This document shows positions 1 through 8,588 of a stretch of 12,605 bases of DNA, piece after piece. The stretch is taken from contig CAJXIT010000064.1 of the NCBI GenBank assembly GCA_913054055.1, forward strand, positions 1 through 12,605, in the 5' to 3' direction. This DNA is from an uncultured Thalassolituus sp. (lineage in GTDB: Bacteria; Pseudomonadota; Gammaproteobacteria; Pseudomonadales; Oceanobacteraceae). The position numbers were made by a program, and so were the translations under genes. Numbering within the stretch: position 1 is the first letter of the stretch; the number at the start of each line of letters is the position of its first letter. Under the pieces are notes generated by a model, which was not told where the DNA came from, ran no database searches, and was given only the letters and a program-made list of their open reading frames with translations.

Positions 1-19
1 CTTTTTTTATGCCATAGAT

Positions 20-1315
20 TTAACTTTTTGACTGCGCACTGATTAACTCAAATACTTTTTGCTTGGCACCGCGATTAGCATCCACCACCGACTTGGCTGC
101 CAAACCTTTTTCTGTCACCAAGGAGTCATCGCTCACCCAATCATTTAATGCTTCACCTAAGCTTTCTTTTGAAACCGTTTTCAAACCACCTGCTTCTTCT
201 AGCTGCTCACAGATCAAAGCAAAGTTAAATTGACTAGGGCCAATCAATACAGGTACTTCTAATGCAGCAGGTTCAAGCGGATTATGGGCTCCGTTTTCAA
301 CAAAGCTGCCACCCATAATGCAAATGTCACTGGCGGCTAAAAACTGCATTAACTCACCCATGGTATCCACCAGAACCACTTGGTTTTTATCATTGATGGA
401 ATTCAAACTGCGCCGGCCAAGGTTAAACCCTTGCTGTTCAATTAACTTTGCCACTTGATCAAAGCGCTCAGGGTGCCTTGGCACAATGATCATGAGGGCA
501 TCAGGGTGGTCGTTTAATAGGGCTTTAAAGGCATTAAGTGCAATGTCATCTTCACCTAAATGGGTACTGGCAACAGTAATGACTTTTCTGTTTTCACCCC
601 AGCTTTGGCGCCACTGATCGCCTTTTTGTTTTAGGGATTGATCAATGCTTAAATCAAATTTAATGCTGCCCGTCACCACCATATTTTTTTCTGGCATGCC
701 CAATTCTAAAAACCGTTGCCCGTCCACACTGTTTTGCACCGCCAAGCAGTCCAGTTTTTCTAACATGGGTTGTATTAAACCCGCTACTTTTGCGTAGCCT
801 TTTGCGCTGCGCTCGCTTAAGCGCGCATTAATCACCATCACTTTACAATTGGCTTTTTTTGCACAGTGAATCAGATTTGGCCAAAGCTCGGTTTCTAAAA
901 TCACCAACAAGCTTGGGGCCATTTTTTTAATAAAACCATTTAATAGCCAAGGCAAGTCATAGGGCAAATACACATGAAATACTCGGCCTTGTTCAATCTC
1001 ATTGGCAAAACGTTTTTGCACCTGCTCACTGCCCGTTGGTGTCGTGGTTGTCACCGTAATTAACTGGTTAGGATTGGCTTCTATCACTTGAGAGATCAAA
1101 GGGGCCGCCGCAATGAATTCACCCATGCTCACTGTATGAAACCAAATACCTTGTTTATGGTTTAAACCAGCTTTTAACTTTGGTGCTTTAAAAAAGCCAA
1201 ATCGCTGCCACCAACGCTGCCCATATGCCGGCGTCTTACGTGCACGCATGATCAATCGCAATACAATAAACGGCATGAGTAAGGTGAAAACTAAGGAATA
1301 AATCAGACGGGCCAT
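20..1315 (-). CDS. waaA: 3-deoxy-D-manno-octulosonic acid (Kdo) transferase
   Basis: This glycosyltransferase moves Kdo from CMP-Kdo onto the lipid A precursor at the inner face of the cytoplasmic membrane, the step that joins lipid A to the LPS core. The 431-residue product is the usual length. It opens with a hydrophobic anchor (about residues 3-23) followed by the basic stretch RARKTPAYGQRW, matching the N-terminus of E. coli WaaA, which fixes the start even though no clear Shine-Dalgarno precedes it. SMGE at 63-66 carries the conserved catalytic-type Glu. NARLSERS and GSIKFD mark the middle, and the C-terminal half has the nucleotide-sugar signature around NGAHNPLEPAA. It is divergent from hldE across 136 bp, which groups Kdo and heptose functions. 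Mono- or bifunctionality (one or two Kdo added) cannot be read from the sequence. Identity is very secure. Confidence 0.96.
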   Translation of the reverse strand: MARLIYSLVFTLLMPFIVLRLIMRARKTPAYGQRWWQRFGFFKAPKLKAGLNHKQGIWFHTVSMGEFIAAAPLISQVIEANPNQLITVTTTTPTGSEQVQKRFANEIEQGRVFHVYLPYDLPWLLNGFIKKMAPSLLVILETELWPNLIHCAKKANCKVMVINARLSERSAKGYAKVAGLIQPMLEKLDCLAVQNSVDGQRFLELGMPEKNMVVTGSIKFDLSIDQSLKQKGDQWRQSWGENRKVITVASTHLGEDDIALNAFKALLNDHPDALMIIVPRHPERFDQVAKLIEQQGFNLGRRSLNSINDKNQVVLVDTMGELMQFLAASDICIMGGSFVENGAHNPLEPAALEVPVLIGPSQFNFALICEQLEEAGGLKTVSKESLGEALNDWVSDDSLVTEKGLAAKSVVDANRGAKQKVFELISAQSKS

Positions 1316-1451
1316 GATTACACTAGATTCGCTGCAACAAAGGCCATAATTCTACCTTGTGTCATGGCCATTTGATACACAGGGTCTTATGCCTAACCCC
1401 TGATGTCATGTTAATATGTGCGCCAAAATATATCTGGTGTGGTTTTAGTTC

Positions 1452-2882
1452 ATGACATTGCGTATCCCAAATTTTGATCAAGCTCGTGTTTTAGTGGTTG
1501 GCGATGTGATGCTAGACCGTTATTGGACGGGTCCCACATCACGCATTAGCCCTGAAGCACCGGTTCCAGTGGTTAAGGTGAATGACATTGAAGACCGCGC
1601 TGGTGGCGCTGGCAACGTGGCATTAAACATTGCTAGCCTAACCGCGAAAGCCAGTATTCTTGGCCTAGTGGGCACAGACGATAACGCCCGCGTATTAGAA
1701 AACACCCTAGATCACAAACACATCAACACTCAGTTCACCGCCATTGATAGCCACCCTACCATTACCAAATTACGTGTATTAAGCCGTAACCAGCAGTTAA
1801 TTCGCTTAGATTTTGAAGACCCGTTTGACGCTGTGGATAACTCTCAAATGCTAGAAAACTTCAAGCAGCAATTAGACAACTGCGATGTGGTGGTATTAAG
1901 CGATTACGGCAAAGGCGCACTGTACAACATTGAAGCCTTCATTGAAGCGGGCCGTGATGCCGGAAAGCCAGTATTGATCGATCCTAAAGGCACACAATTT
2001 GAACGCTATCGTGGTGCTACCTTAATCACACCTAACTTAAGCGAATTTGAAGGGGTGGTAGGCCACTGCAAAGATGAAGCAGACCTAGTAGAAAAAGGTT
2101 TTGCCCTATTAGAAAGTGCTGGCCTTGAATCTCTACTGGTCACGCGTAGCGAAAAAGGCATGACCTTGTTTCAAAAAGGCGAGCAACCTGTTCATTTGGC
2201 CGCCACAGCCCGTGAAGTGTATGACGTCACTGGCGCAGGCGACACTGTCATCAGTGTACTGGCCGCCGCGGTTGCAGCTGGAGCATCCTTACCTGAAGCA
2301 ACGGCACTGGCCAACACTGCCGCAGCGCTTGTGGTTGCCAAGCTAGGTACCGCTACCGTTAGCCTTGCCGAATTGCGCCGCGAAGCCAAAGCCGATGAAA
2401 TTGCCCATGGCGGCATCATGGATGAACAGCAACTGTTTAACACGGTTAAAAATGCACAGTCTTCAGGTGAAACCATTGTTATGACCAATGGTTGTTTTGA
2501 TATTTTACACCCTGGCCACGTTAGCTATTTAAAGAATGCTAAAAAACTGGGTGACCGCTTAATTGTCGCGGTGAACACGGATGCGTCTGTTAAACGTTTA
2601 AAAGGTGAGGGCCGTCCGATCAACCCTACTGATCACCGCATGGATGTATTAGCTGGGTTAGAAAGCGTTGACCGGGTTGTGCCGTTTGAAGAAGACACGC
2701 CTCAAGAATTAATCGCTAAGATTTTGCCAAATATTTTGGTGAAAGGCGGCGACTATAAAATTGAAGACATTGCCGGTGGCGCTGAAGTGATTGCTAACGG
2801 CGGCGAAGTGCAGGTGCTGAATTTTGAAGATGGTTGCTCAACAACCAACATCATCAACTCTATTAAAAAGAGCCAAGAATAG
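1452..2882 (+). CDS. hldE: Bifunctional D-glycero-beta-D-manno-heptose-7-phosphate kinase / heptose-1-phosphate adenylyltransferase
   Basis: HldE catalyses two cytosolic steps of ADP-heptose synthesis for the LPS inner core: C1 phosphorylation of heptose-7-phosphate and, after GmhB dephosphorylation, AMP transfer to heptose-1-phosphate. The 476 residues match the roughly 477 of E. coli HldE. Residues 1 to about 318 form a PfkB/ribokinase domain, with the N-terminal VVGDVMLDRYW and SRISPEAPVPV motifs and the C-terminal PfkB signature TGAGDT at 260-265 (catalytic Asp264). Residues from about 340 to the end form a cytidylyltransferase-like domain with TNGCFDILHPGH, whose HPGH is at 353-356, and KGGDYK further on. 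Both domains look complete, so the fusion is intact. The ATG is supported by alignment with known N-termini; the Shine-Dalgarno is weak. It is the first of three rightward envelope genes. Confidence 0.97.
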   Translation: MTLRIPNFDQARVLVVGDVMLDRYWTGPTSRISPEAPVPVVKVNDIEDRAGGAGNVALNIASLTAKASILGLVGTDDNARVLENTLDHKHINTQFTAIDSHPTITKLRVLSRNQQLIRLDFEDPFDAVDNSQMLENFKQQLDNCDVVVLSDYGKGALYNIEAFIEAGRDAGKPVLIDPKGTQFERYRGATLITPNLSEFEGVVGHCKDEADLVEKGFALLESAGLESLLVTRSEKGMTLFQKGEQPVHLAATAREVYDVTGAGDTVISVLAAAVAAGASLPEATALANTAAALVVAKLGTATVSLAELRREAKADEIAHGGIMDEQQLFNTVKNAQSSGETIVMTNGCFDILHPGHVSYLKNAKKLGDRLIVAVNTDASVKRLKGEGRPINPTDHRMDVLAGLESVDRVVPFEEDTPQELIAKILPNILVKGGDYKIEDIAGGAEVIANGGEVQVLNFEDGCSTTNIINSIKKSQE

Positions 2883-2916
2883 TTCCTTGCCAGTTACACG
2901 GCATTAATCAGAACAA

Positions 2917-2948
2917 AGCCCTAGAGTTCTATCTATTAGTTTAGGGCT
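2917..2948 (+). repeat. Inverted repeat between hldE and lpxL
   Basis: AGCCCTA at 2917-2923 is repeated in inverse as TAGGGCT at 2942-2948, giving a 7-bp stem with an 18-nt loop inside the 111-bp hldE-lpxL gap. There is no U-tract after it on either strand, so it is not a convincing terminator. It might weaken read-through or protect an RNA end, or be chance. Confidence 0.3.
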
Positions 2949-2993
2949 AAAAGATAAATGCTTAATTGAAGTGCTATACCAAGAGTACGCAAT

Positions 2994-3947
2994 ATGACAC
3001 AAGATAATAAAAAGAAAGACGGCCATAAAATCGAAGACGTTCGATTATTAAAAGCAGAATACTTCAAACCGAAATATTGGGGTATTTGGCTATTCATGGG
3101 CTTTTTGTTCATCAGCCAGCTTATGCCGTTTAAAGTGCAGTGGCAAATTAGCCGAGGACTTGCTTGGTTAACCATGACTCTGGCTAAAAGCCGACGCCGC
3201 ATTGCAGAAGTTAACGTAGATATCTGCTTTCCAGAATTAAATCAAACTGAAAAAGACGCACTGGTAAAAAAAATCTTTCATGAAAACATGCAAGGATACA
3301 TCGATAGTGCTACCTCTTGGTTTGGCAATTACAAACGCTTTAAACCTACCTTAGAAGTACGCGGCAAAGAACATATCGATAAAGTTCAGCAAGGTGGCCA
3401 AGGAGTGGTATTGGCTGGGGCGCATTTTAGTATTCTTGATCTAGCTGGTGCATTAACCAGCCTAGTTATTGAAATGAATGTCACCTACCGTCCATTAGAT
3501 AACAAATTAATGAACGCCATCATGATGCGCGGTCGCTATCGTTTTGTAACTCATGCGTATCATAAAAAAGATGTGAAGGGCTTTATTGACTGCCTTAAAC
3601 GCGGCGATGCCCTTTGGTATGCACCGGATCAAGACTATGGTCGCAAGCACGCGGTATTTGCACCACTGTTTGGCCGTCAAGCTAGCACCATTTCTGGTTT
3701 AACCTTTTTAAGTAAAAGCGGTAACGCTCGTATCGTGCCTTACAGCTACCACAGAAAACAAGATAGTCATGAATACATCTTGGAGTTTTATGAGCCGCTA
3801 CCGGATACTGGCGACGAAGAACAAGACGCTGCTGCCTATAATCAATGGTTAGAAGGGGCCATTCGTCGCTATCCTGCGCAGTACCTTTGGCTGCATAAGC
3901 GCTTTAAAACTCAGCTTAATCCTGACGATGCAAACCCTTATAAATAA
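2994..3947 (+). CDS. lpxL: Lipid A biosynthesis late acyltransferase (LpxL/HtrB family)
   Basis: Late acyltransferases add a secondary fatty acyl chain from acyl-ACP to Kdo-lipid IVA (or a related lipid A intermediate) at the inner membrane. The 317 residues suit the family (E. coli LpxL 306, LpxM 323). A membrane anchor lies at about 29-45. The catalytic H-X4-D motif appears as AHFSILD, with His144 and Asp149. The family blocks YRPLDNK (165-171) and APDQDYG followed by VFAPLFG (about 210-227) are intact. The APDQDYG block and HFxxLD context fit LpxL/LpxP better than LpxM, but which acyl chain and position are used cannot be told. The ATG is preceded by AAGAG 8 nt away. It lies 111 bp after hldE and 32 bp before the lipoprotein gene, so a common transcript is likely though not proven. 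Confidence 0.9.
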   Translation: MTQDNKKKDGHKIEDVRLLKAEYFKPKYWGIWLFMGFLFISQLMPFKVQWQISRGLAWLTMTLAKSRRRIAEVNVDICFPELNQTEKDALVKKIFHENMQGYIDSATSWFGNYKRFKPTLEVRGKEHIDKVQQGGQGVVLAGAHFSILDLAGALTSLVIEMNVTYRPLDNKLMNAIMMRGRYRFVTHAYHKKDVKGFIDCLKRGDALWYAPDQDYGRKHAVFAPLFGRQASTISGLTFLSKSGNARIVPYSYHRKQDSHEYILEFYEPLPDTGDEEQDAAAYNQWLEGAIRRYPAQYLWLHKRFKTQLNPDDANPYK

Positions 3948-3979
3948 TCAATAACTTCAATAGGCAGGTGAAAAAAAGA

Positions 3980-4858
3980 ATGAAAAAATTACCCATTTTC
4001 GTCTGCTTAATAATTTTATTGCAAGGCTGCTCTTCGCAATTTGCATATAACAACGCTGACTGGTTATCCAATTGGTATATCGATGACTATCTGGATTTAA
4101 ATGCCGAACAGAATCGAATTTTAAAAAAAGAATTGGAATCGGTTTTAGTCTGGCACCGCACTACACAACTACCCGCCTACAAAACTCAATTGATTGCACT
4201 ATCTAAAGACTTAGCGTCTCTGCCAATACCTGAAAAGACATGGCTAGCTCATTTTAATGGTGTAACGCAACATTGGCATACGGCTCGAAATGAACTCAGC
4301 AAACGCTCTGCGCAACTTGCCCCGCAGTTAAATGACAAACAAGTGAACTATTTATTCCGAAAGCTCCATGAAAAAAACGAAAACCGATTAGATGAATTTA
4401 AAGCACTTAGCATCCAAGAGTATCGCCAAGAGCGTTTTGAAACACTTGAAGAAACCATTGAAGATTACCTAGGCAGCATTACTCCAATACAAATGGAATA
4501 CGCCAAAGCATTTACTGATCACGCAATAGAAACTGAACAAGAGTGGTTTGATAGCAAATATGCATTGCAGCGTGCAATGAAAGACAGCTTTAAACAAGAG
4601 AGCAAAGCATTATTAAGCCAAGATTTATACGCGTTAATGATCAACCCTGATCAATTTAAAGATCAACGCTTATTAAACGCTTATGAGCATAACCGTGCAT
4701 TGCTAGTAACCATGCTGCATAACATCAGTGGCAGCCTAGAACCTAAACAAGTTATCCACTTTAAAGAAAAGATTGCGGACTGGATAGACTTGATTGAAAG
4801 TATTGAAAAAGACTGGATGATAGAAGCCCGCCTTCGCGGACATGACGTAACGTATTAA
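3980..4858 (+). CDS. DUF6279 family lipoprotein of unknown function
   Basis: A 292-residue predicted lipoprotein. From the ATG at 3980 it begins MKKLPIF, has a short hydrophobic signal segment and a good lipobox LLQGC, with the lipidated Cys at residue 17. The residues after it are SSQ, so the usual Asp+2 retention signal is absent and outer-membrane sorting is plausible. The mature protein opens with NNADWLSNWYIDDYLDL, typical of DUF6279 lipoproteins, and is otherwise charged and mostly helical by composition, with no catalytic motif I can recognise. A GTG at 3968 would add MKKR; I prefer the ATG because AGGTG sits 9 nt upstream. It follows lpxL by 32 bp, so co-expression with lipid A synthesis is likely, but a role in LPS is only a guess from position. 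It converges on the transaminase gene across 52 bp. Confidence 0.82.
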   Translation: MKKLPIFVCLIILLQGCSSQFAYNNADWLSNWYIDDYLDLNAEQNRILKKELESVLVWHRTTQLPAYKTQLIALSKDLASLPIPEKTWLAHFNGVTQHWHTARNELSKRSAQLAPQLNDKQVNYLFRKLHEKNENRLDEFKALSIQEYRQERFETLEETIEDYLGSITPIQMEYAKAFTDHAIETEQEWFDSKYALQRAMKDSFKQESKALLSQDLYALMINPDQFKDQRLLNAYEHNRALLVTMLHNISGSLEPKQVIHFKEKIADWIDLIESIEKDWMIEARLRGHDVTY

Positions 4859-4877
4859 ACTTACCTCTTACAAAGGC

Positions 4878-4900
4878 ACCCTGCGTGAAATACACAGGGT
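4878..4900. terminator. Weak hairpin between convergent genes
   Basis: ACCCTG (4878-4883) and CAGGGT (4895-4900) form a 6-bp GC-rich stem with an 11-nt loop in the 52-bp gap between the lipoprotein gene and the transaminase gene. A hairpin here could end transcripts from both sides, but neither strand shows a real U-tract, so this is a weak call. Confidence 0.3.
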
Positions 4901-4910
4901 TCAGGGGGCA

Positions 4911-5768
4911 TTAATATTCCGTTTTATTTGCCGTATAAGCCGTCTGAGCAGCTAACCACACATCACCAATTTCACCACTGCCCACTGGCTTACCATCAAC
5001 TTCAATCACGGGGGCAATTTCTTTACTGGAACTGGTTAACCACACTTCATCTGCAGCCAACACTTCGTCCATTGTGACGACGCGCTCTTCCACTTTAATG
5101 TCGGTATGTTTGGCTAAAATATCCAGTAACATTAATCGAGTAATGCCCGGCAGAATTTGGTTGTCCAGTGGTGGCGTGATCACCACACCATCTTTTACGA
5201 TGTAAGCATTACAAGCCGAACCTTCGGTCATTTCATTATTGGCATTGTATAAAATGGTTTCGTTATAACCTTGCGCATGGCCATGTTGAAAATGCATCAC
5301 ATTACCCAACAATGCAGTAGATTTAATGTTGCAGCGCTGCCAGCGTAGGTCTTCTGTGGTAGCTACTTTATAAGCCTTGGCTTTTGATTTATCTGGCACA
5401 TTGGCTGCTGGAATTTCAAAGGCATAAGCATAAACAGTTGGCGTCACATCCGATGGATAAGCATGAAAACGTTTGCTATCTGCACCACGGCTCACGTGTA
5501 AATAAATCCCTAGATTTCCACTACCATTTTTTTCAATGAGTGCTTCGCACACTTCACGCCATTTGTTTACATCCCACTTAAAGTCAATACCGATTAATTC
5601 TAGACCTTGGTTCATGCGATCGATGTGTGGTGCAAAGCCCACTAGTTCACCATCGTATGATGGAATCACTTCGTAGATACCATCACCAAATAAAAACCCA
5701 CGATCCATTGGAGAAATTTTCGCCTCTTCCATGGGCATATAACGGTCGTTTAAAAATACAATGCTCAT
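4911..5768 (-). CDS. dat: D-amino-acid transaminase (class IV, PLP-dependent)
   Basis: A fold-type IV aminotransferase of 285 residues, the size of Bacillus D-amino-acid aminotransferase. Such enzymes interconvert D-amino acids and 2-oxo acids, typically D-Ala + 2-oxoglutarate with pyruvate + D-Glu. The N-terminal block MDRGFLFGDGIYE holds the family Tyr (Tyr32). NIKSTALLGNV contains the PLP lysine Lys149. TEGSACN holds Glu182, which should contact the PLP ring nitrogen. SRGADSKRFH gives Arg100-x-His102, the spacing of the Arg98/His100 pair that binds the substrate carboxylate in Bacillus D-AAT; this favours D-amino-acid over branched-chain use. AAGAGG lies 6 nt before the ATG. It is the last gene of the leftward series, 50 bp after the LysR gene with no terminator between, which ties it to D-glutamate/5-oxoproline metabolism. 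An ilvE or pabC role is less likely. Confidence 0.88.
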   Translation of the reverse strand: MSIVFLNDRYMPMEEAKISPMDRGFLFGDGIYEVIPSYDGELVGFAPHIDRMNQGLELIGIDFKWDVNKWREVCEALIEKNGSGNLGIYLHVSRGADSKRFHAYPSDVTPTVYAYAFEIPAANVPDKSKAKAYKVATTEDLRWQRCNIKSTALLGNVMHFQHGHAQGYNETILYNANNEMTEGSACNAYIVKDGVVITPPLDNQILPGITRLMLLDILAKHTDIKVEERVVTMDEVLAADEVWLTSSSKEIAPVIEVDGKPVGSGEIGDVWLAAQTAYTANKTEY

Positions 5769-5818
5769 AGTGAACCTCTTTTAATCTTTTACTTTTTCTT
5801 TTCTAATATTCATTTTTA

Positions 5819-6760
5819 TTAGGCCGATGCATCTTCTATTGAAGATACAATGACACTATTCAAACTGGGGTTAATCATATTTCTTGCTGATTCTGCTAGC
5901 AGTTTTGGTAATAGTCGCTCATCATCTAAACGCCAACCACAACAAAAATCTAAATTGGGAATGACCATATCATCGGTGCTTTTTAAAATTCGCACACGAC
6001 CATTTTCAACCAACTGCTCAGCTAAGGGCTTGGGTAATAATGAAACCCCTAAACCTTGTTCGGTTAAATTCATTAAATGATTAACCGAACTACAGGTGTG
6101 CAGCATAGGCCGCTGATCTGACATAACCGAAAACAAACTATCCAATACGGCCCAAGGCTGAGTATTGCGCGGAAAACTTAATACAGAATGGTTTGCCAGC
6201 TCCCACAAGTTCAATTGATTCACAGGTAGTTTTGAATCTTTTATATAATCATGGGATGCCACCCATACTTGCTCATGACTGCAAAGGTATTCGTTTATCA
6301 ACACACTGCTTTCGGGATGGGCTACCATTAGCACCATATCTAACTCATGGCGAGATATCTGCTCCATTAAGTGGTCACTTAAATCCACCACCACTTCAAA
6401 TTCAATATGAGAAAACTCTTGTCGCCATGCTTTCAGCAATGGCCCCACCCATAAGTGTGCCAAGGTATCGGCAATGCCAACACGCATGGTGCTGATATTA
6501 TTATCTTCATGTTGTAAGCGGGTTTTCATTTCATTATTAATGTTTACCAAACGCCTTGCGTAAGGCAGCAACTGACGGCCACGACTGGTTAATTTTGTTC
6601 CTCCTTGATCGCGACTGAATAAGCTAACACCTAAGTCAGCCTCTAACGCTGCAATGCGTGAAGAAATCGCAGGCTGAGTGGCCCCCATGGATTTAGCCGC
6701 CCCATGAAAACTTTCAAACTGAGCCACTTTTATAAACGTTTCCAAGTTACGAATGCGCAT
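5819..6760 (-). CDS. LysR-type transcriptional regulator, probable regulator of the oxoprolinase operon
   Basis: A 313-residue LysR family DNA-binding protein. The N-terminal winged helix-turn-helix is plain: NLETFIKVAQFESFHGAA and ATQPAISSRIAALE (recognition helix about 28-39), then LGVSLFSRDQGGTKLT and GRQLLPYAR. A linker helix leads to a substrate-binding effector domain from about residue 90 to 295. Its ATG shares one base with the TGA of the DUF4392 gene (TGATG), so the two are translationally coupled and the regulator is made from the same mRNA as the enzymes. That is unlike the usual divergent LysR arrangement and suggests feedback on its own operon, fitting the T-N11-A dyad ahead of the first gene. 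The inducer is unknown; 5-oxoproline, D-glutamate or another D-amino acid are reasonable guesses from context. Confidence 0.9.
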   Translation of the reverse strand: MRIRNLETFIKVAQFESFHGAAKSMGATQPAISSRIAALEADLGVSLFSRDQGGTKLTSRGRQLLPYARRLVNINNEMKTRLQHEDNNISTMRVGIADTLAHLWVGPLLKAWRQEFSHIEFEVVVDLSDHLMEQISRHELDMVLMVAHPESSVLINEYLCSHEQVWVASHDYIKDSKLPVNQLNLWELANHSVLSFPRNTQPWAVLDSLFSVMSDQRPMLHTCSSVNHLMNLTEQGLGVSLLPKPLAEQLVENGRVRILKSTDDMVIPNLDFCCGWRLDDERLLPKLLAESARNMINPSLNSVIVSSIEDASA

Positions 6761-7641
6761 CAGTGATCACCACTCTGCGTGGAGCTGTTGTTCGTACTGA
6801 GTTTTCCTTGTTTAACCCGATCCCGTAAACGTGCAATTAAGTCGATACCGTCTTGAGCAGGCAAACCATCTTCAGTAAGGGTATTGTCTCGAGTGACACC
6901 ATCCACACTGCCACGCTCTGATAGATATTGTAAAACTGACATGGAATCTAAACGGCCTAATTGATCTTGCCCCGTCAGCCAATCCAGCATGGCAATTAAA
7001 CCTAATGCAGCCCAATTAGACACATCGGCTATCACCAATTCACTGCACTTTGTAGCGGCGGCTTGTATATCTAAATCTTTTAACGCCTCTTGAATATTAC
7101 CCATGCCAATTTCGTTACCACCATCACCAATGGCAATACTTGGGCAAGTGGCATTGGTTAAAAACGTATCAAAGCATGCAGCACGGGCACTGATGTCTTC
7201 GCCGCGCATATTGTAATAGTTGCCATCGGCAGCCATGCCTGGACGTTCAATGGAAACAATTAATTCAGGTTTCAAATTTTTTAACGCTGTTAGCGCTTCT
7301 TGCTCGCGATCTTTATGGGGCCCCACTTTTAAACTGTGTACCCGATAGTTTTTTGCTAGTTCGTCACTTAATGGCGCGCCGCACACGATGATGGGCGTGG
7401 CTCCTAAAGATTCAAACGCTTGATATAACGCAATGGCCCCCACCGGCCCATCGGTTTCAAAGGTGTCTACCACAGGAAAGCCGGTACCAATTAATACAGG
7501 GCCACGAATGGGCAGCATAAGTTGAGCCGCTCGTAAAATGTATCCGGCAGGCAAAGCCGACTGCACGGTTTTCATGCCGCGCAAATTACGTTCTACCAAT
7601 ATATTTTCAATGTCTATGCTTAAGCTTTGAGCCACTGTCAT
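6760..7641 (-). CDS. DUF4392 family protein, putative D-glutamate cyclase
   Basis: A 293-residue cytosolic protein of the DUF4392 family. This domain forms the C-terminal half of mammalian DGLUCY, which converts D-glutamate to 5-oxo-D-proline with loss of water. Conserved blocks are intact: GTGFP (52-56), ETDGPVGA (62-69), SIERPG (130-135), the Gly-rich GDGGNEIGMGN (172-182) and SNWAALG (208-214). The start ATG overlaps the pxpC stop by 4 bases (ATGA), with AGGG upstream, and its stop overlaps the LysR start by one base. Placed directly after the three 5-oxoprolinase genes, its likely product (5-oxoproline) is the substrate class of the enzyme encoded upstream. The stereochemistry of substrate and product here is inferred from the eukaryotic relative, not shown by the sequence. 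Confidence 0.85.
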   Translation of the reverse strand: MTVAQSLSIDIENILVERNLRGMKTVQSALPAGYILRAAQLMLPIRGPVLIGTGFPVVDTFETDGPVGAIALYQAFESLGATPIIVCGAPLSDELAKNYRVHSLKVGPHKDREQEALTALKNLKPELIVSIERPGMAADGNYYNMRGEDISARAACFDTFLTNATCPSIAIGDGGNEIGMGNIQEALKDLDIQAAATKCSELVIADVSNWAALGLIAMLDWLTGQDQLGRLDSMSVLQYLSERGSVDGVTRDNTLTEDGLPAQDGIDLIARLRDRVKQGKLSTNNSSTQSGDH

Positions 7642-8588
7642 GATTTTTCACCCTGTAATTCCAATGGTTCTAACTGCGTATTTTCAAATTTGTGCTGGGC
7701 TAACACTAAAAGATTATGAGCATGATCAAGGGTAATGGGCTCAAATTTTACTTTGCAGCCCTGAGTAAGCTGTGACAGCTTGGCTAAATCCATGGACAGC
7801 ACAGAACCTATTTTTGGATAACCCCCTATGGTTTGACGGTCATTCATCAAAATAATGGGCTGCCCATCTTTTGGAATTTGTATGGCCCCTAATGCGATGC
7901 CTTCGCTGAGTATGCCATCTATCTGGCAATTAACAGCGGGGCCAGATAAGCGATAGCCCATGCGGTCACATAAATCACTGACCTCATATTCATGATAAAA
8001 AAACATGCGCTGATCATGACGAGAAAATTCATGTTGTTGATAACCCGGAATCACACGCAAAGTCACATCTGCTTCGTACTCTGGTATGCATTCACCGGGC
8101 AGTTTTTTCATGGAAACGTTTTTATTTTTTTCAACGGCTAGCTCGTCTCCCGCAGTCAATGCTGACCCGTTTAAACCGCCAATGCCTTCCCGTAACACGG
8201 TACTGCTGCTTTCAAATTGCTGCGGCACTTGGAATCCGCCTGCAACGGATAAATAAATACGACTGCCTTGGGTGGCATAAGCCAGTTCAATCACATCACC
8301 ATTTTTTATCTCTAATGTTTGCCACTGAGGTTTTTCATCACCGTTAATAGTGAGCATTACTTTGGCACCGGTAACCGCAATCACAGTATCCGTATTGGCT
8401 TTAAGCTTTAATCCGCCCACAGTGGTTTCGATGACGGTGGCATTGGTATCATTATTTAATAGGCGATTAGCCCATTTAAATGCCAGTGGATCCATTGGAC
8501 CACCAGTGGTCAGCCCAATGGCATGTTGGCCATAGCGGCCCGCGTCTTGTAGTAACGATAATATTCCGGGAGTGATAATGTGAAACAT
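7638..8588 (-). CDS. pxpC: 5-oxoprolinase subunit PxpC (KipA/AHS2 family)
   Basis: PxpC acts with PxpA and PxpB as the ATP-dependent prokaryotic 5-oxoprolinase, which opens 5-oxoproline to glutamate. The family is historically labelled biotin-dependent carboxyltransferase-like, allophanate hydrolase subunit 2 or KipA. The 316 residues (E. coli YbgK/PxpC about 310) begin with ITPGILSLLQDAGRYG and GGPMDPLAFKWANRL (29-43). The C-terminal signature blocks SEGIALGAIQIP and MNDRQTIGGYP are complete. I start it at the ATG at 8588, sharing one base with the pxpB stop (TGATG), because the strong GGAGGTGA sits 7 nt (from GGAGG) upstream; the TTG one codon earlier is unlikely. The tight coupling to pxpB fits an obligate PxpB-PxpC complex. 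Confidence 0.94.
   Translation of the reverse strand: MFHIITPGILSLLQDAGRYGQHAIGLTTGGPMDPLAFKWANRLLNNDTNATVIETTVGGLKLKANTDTVIAVTGAKVMLTINGDEKPQWQTLEIKNGDVIELAYATQGSRIYLSVAGGFQVPQQFESSSTVLREGIGGLNGSALTAGDELAVEKNKNVSMKKLPGECIPEYEADVTLRVIPGYQQHEFSRHDQRMFFYHEYEVSDLCDRMGYRLSGPAVNCQIDGILSEGIALGAIQIPKDGQPIILMNDRQTIGGYPKIGSVLSMDLAKLSQLTQGCKVKFEPITLDHAHNLLVLAQHKFENTQLEPLELQGEKS

Noticed and set aside
1316..1451. Possible promoters in the waaA-hldE divergent gap, such as TAGAAT for waaA (1349-1354) and TTGATA (1372-1377) for hldE
   Set aside because: Promoters must lie here, but no -35/-10 pair with good spacing could be matched for either gene, so none is listed as a feature.
2192..2488. 98-codon open frame antisense to hldE
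   Set aside because: Ala/Val/Ser-rich low-complexity product opposite the highly conserved PfkB signature; no sign of a real gene.
6193..6495. 100-codon open frame on the plus strand opposite the LysR gene
   Set aside because: It is a shadow of the LysR reading frame; its composition (Pro/His/Ser-rich, no motif) looks like antisense translation.
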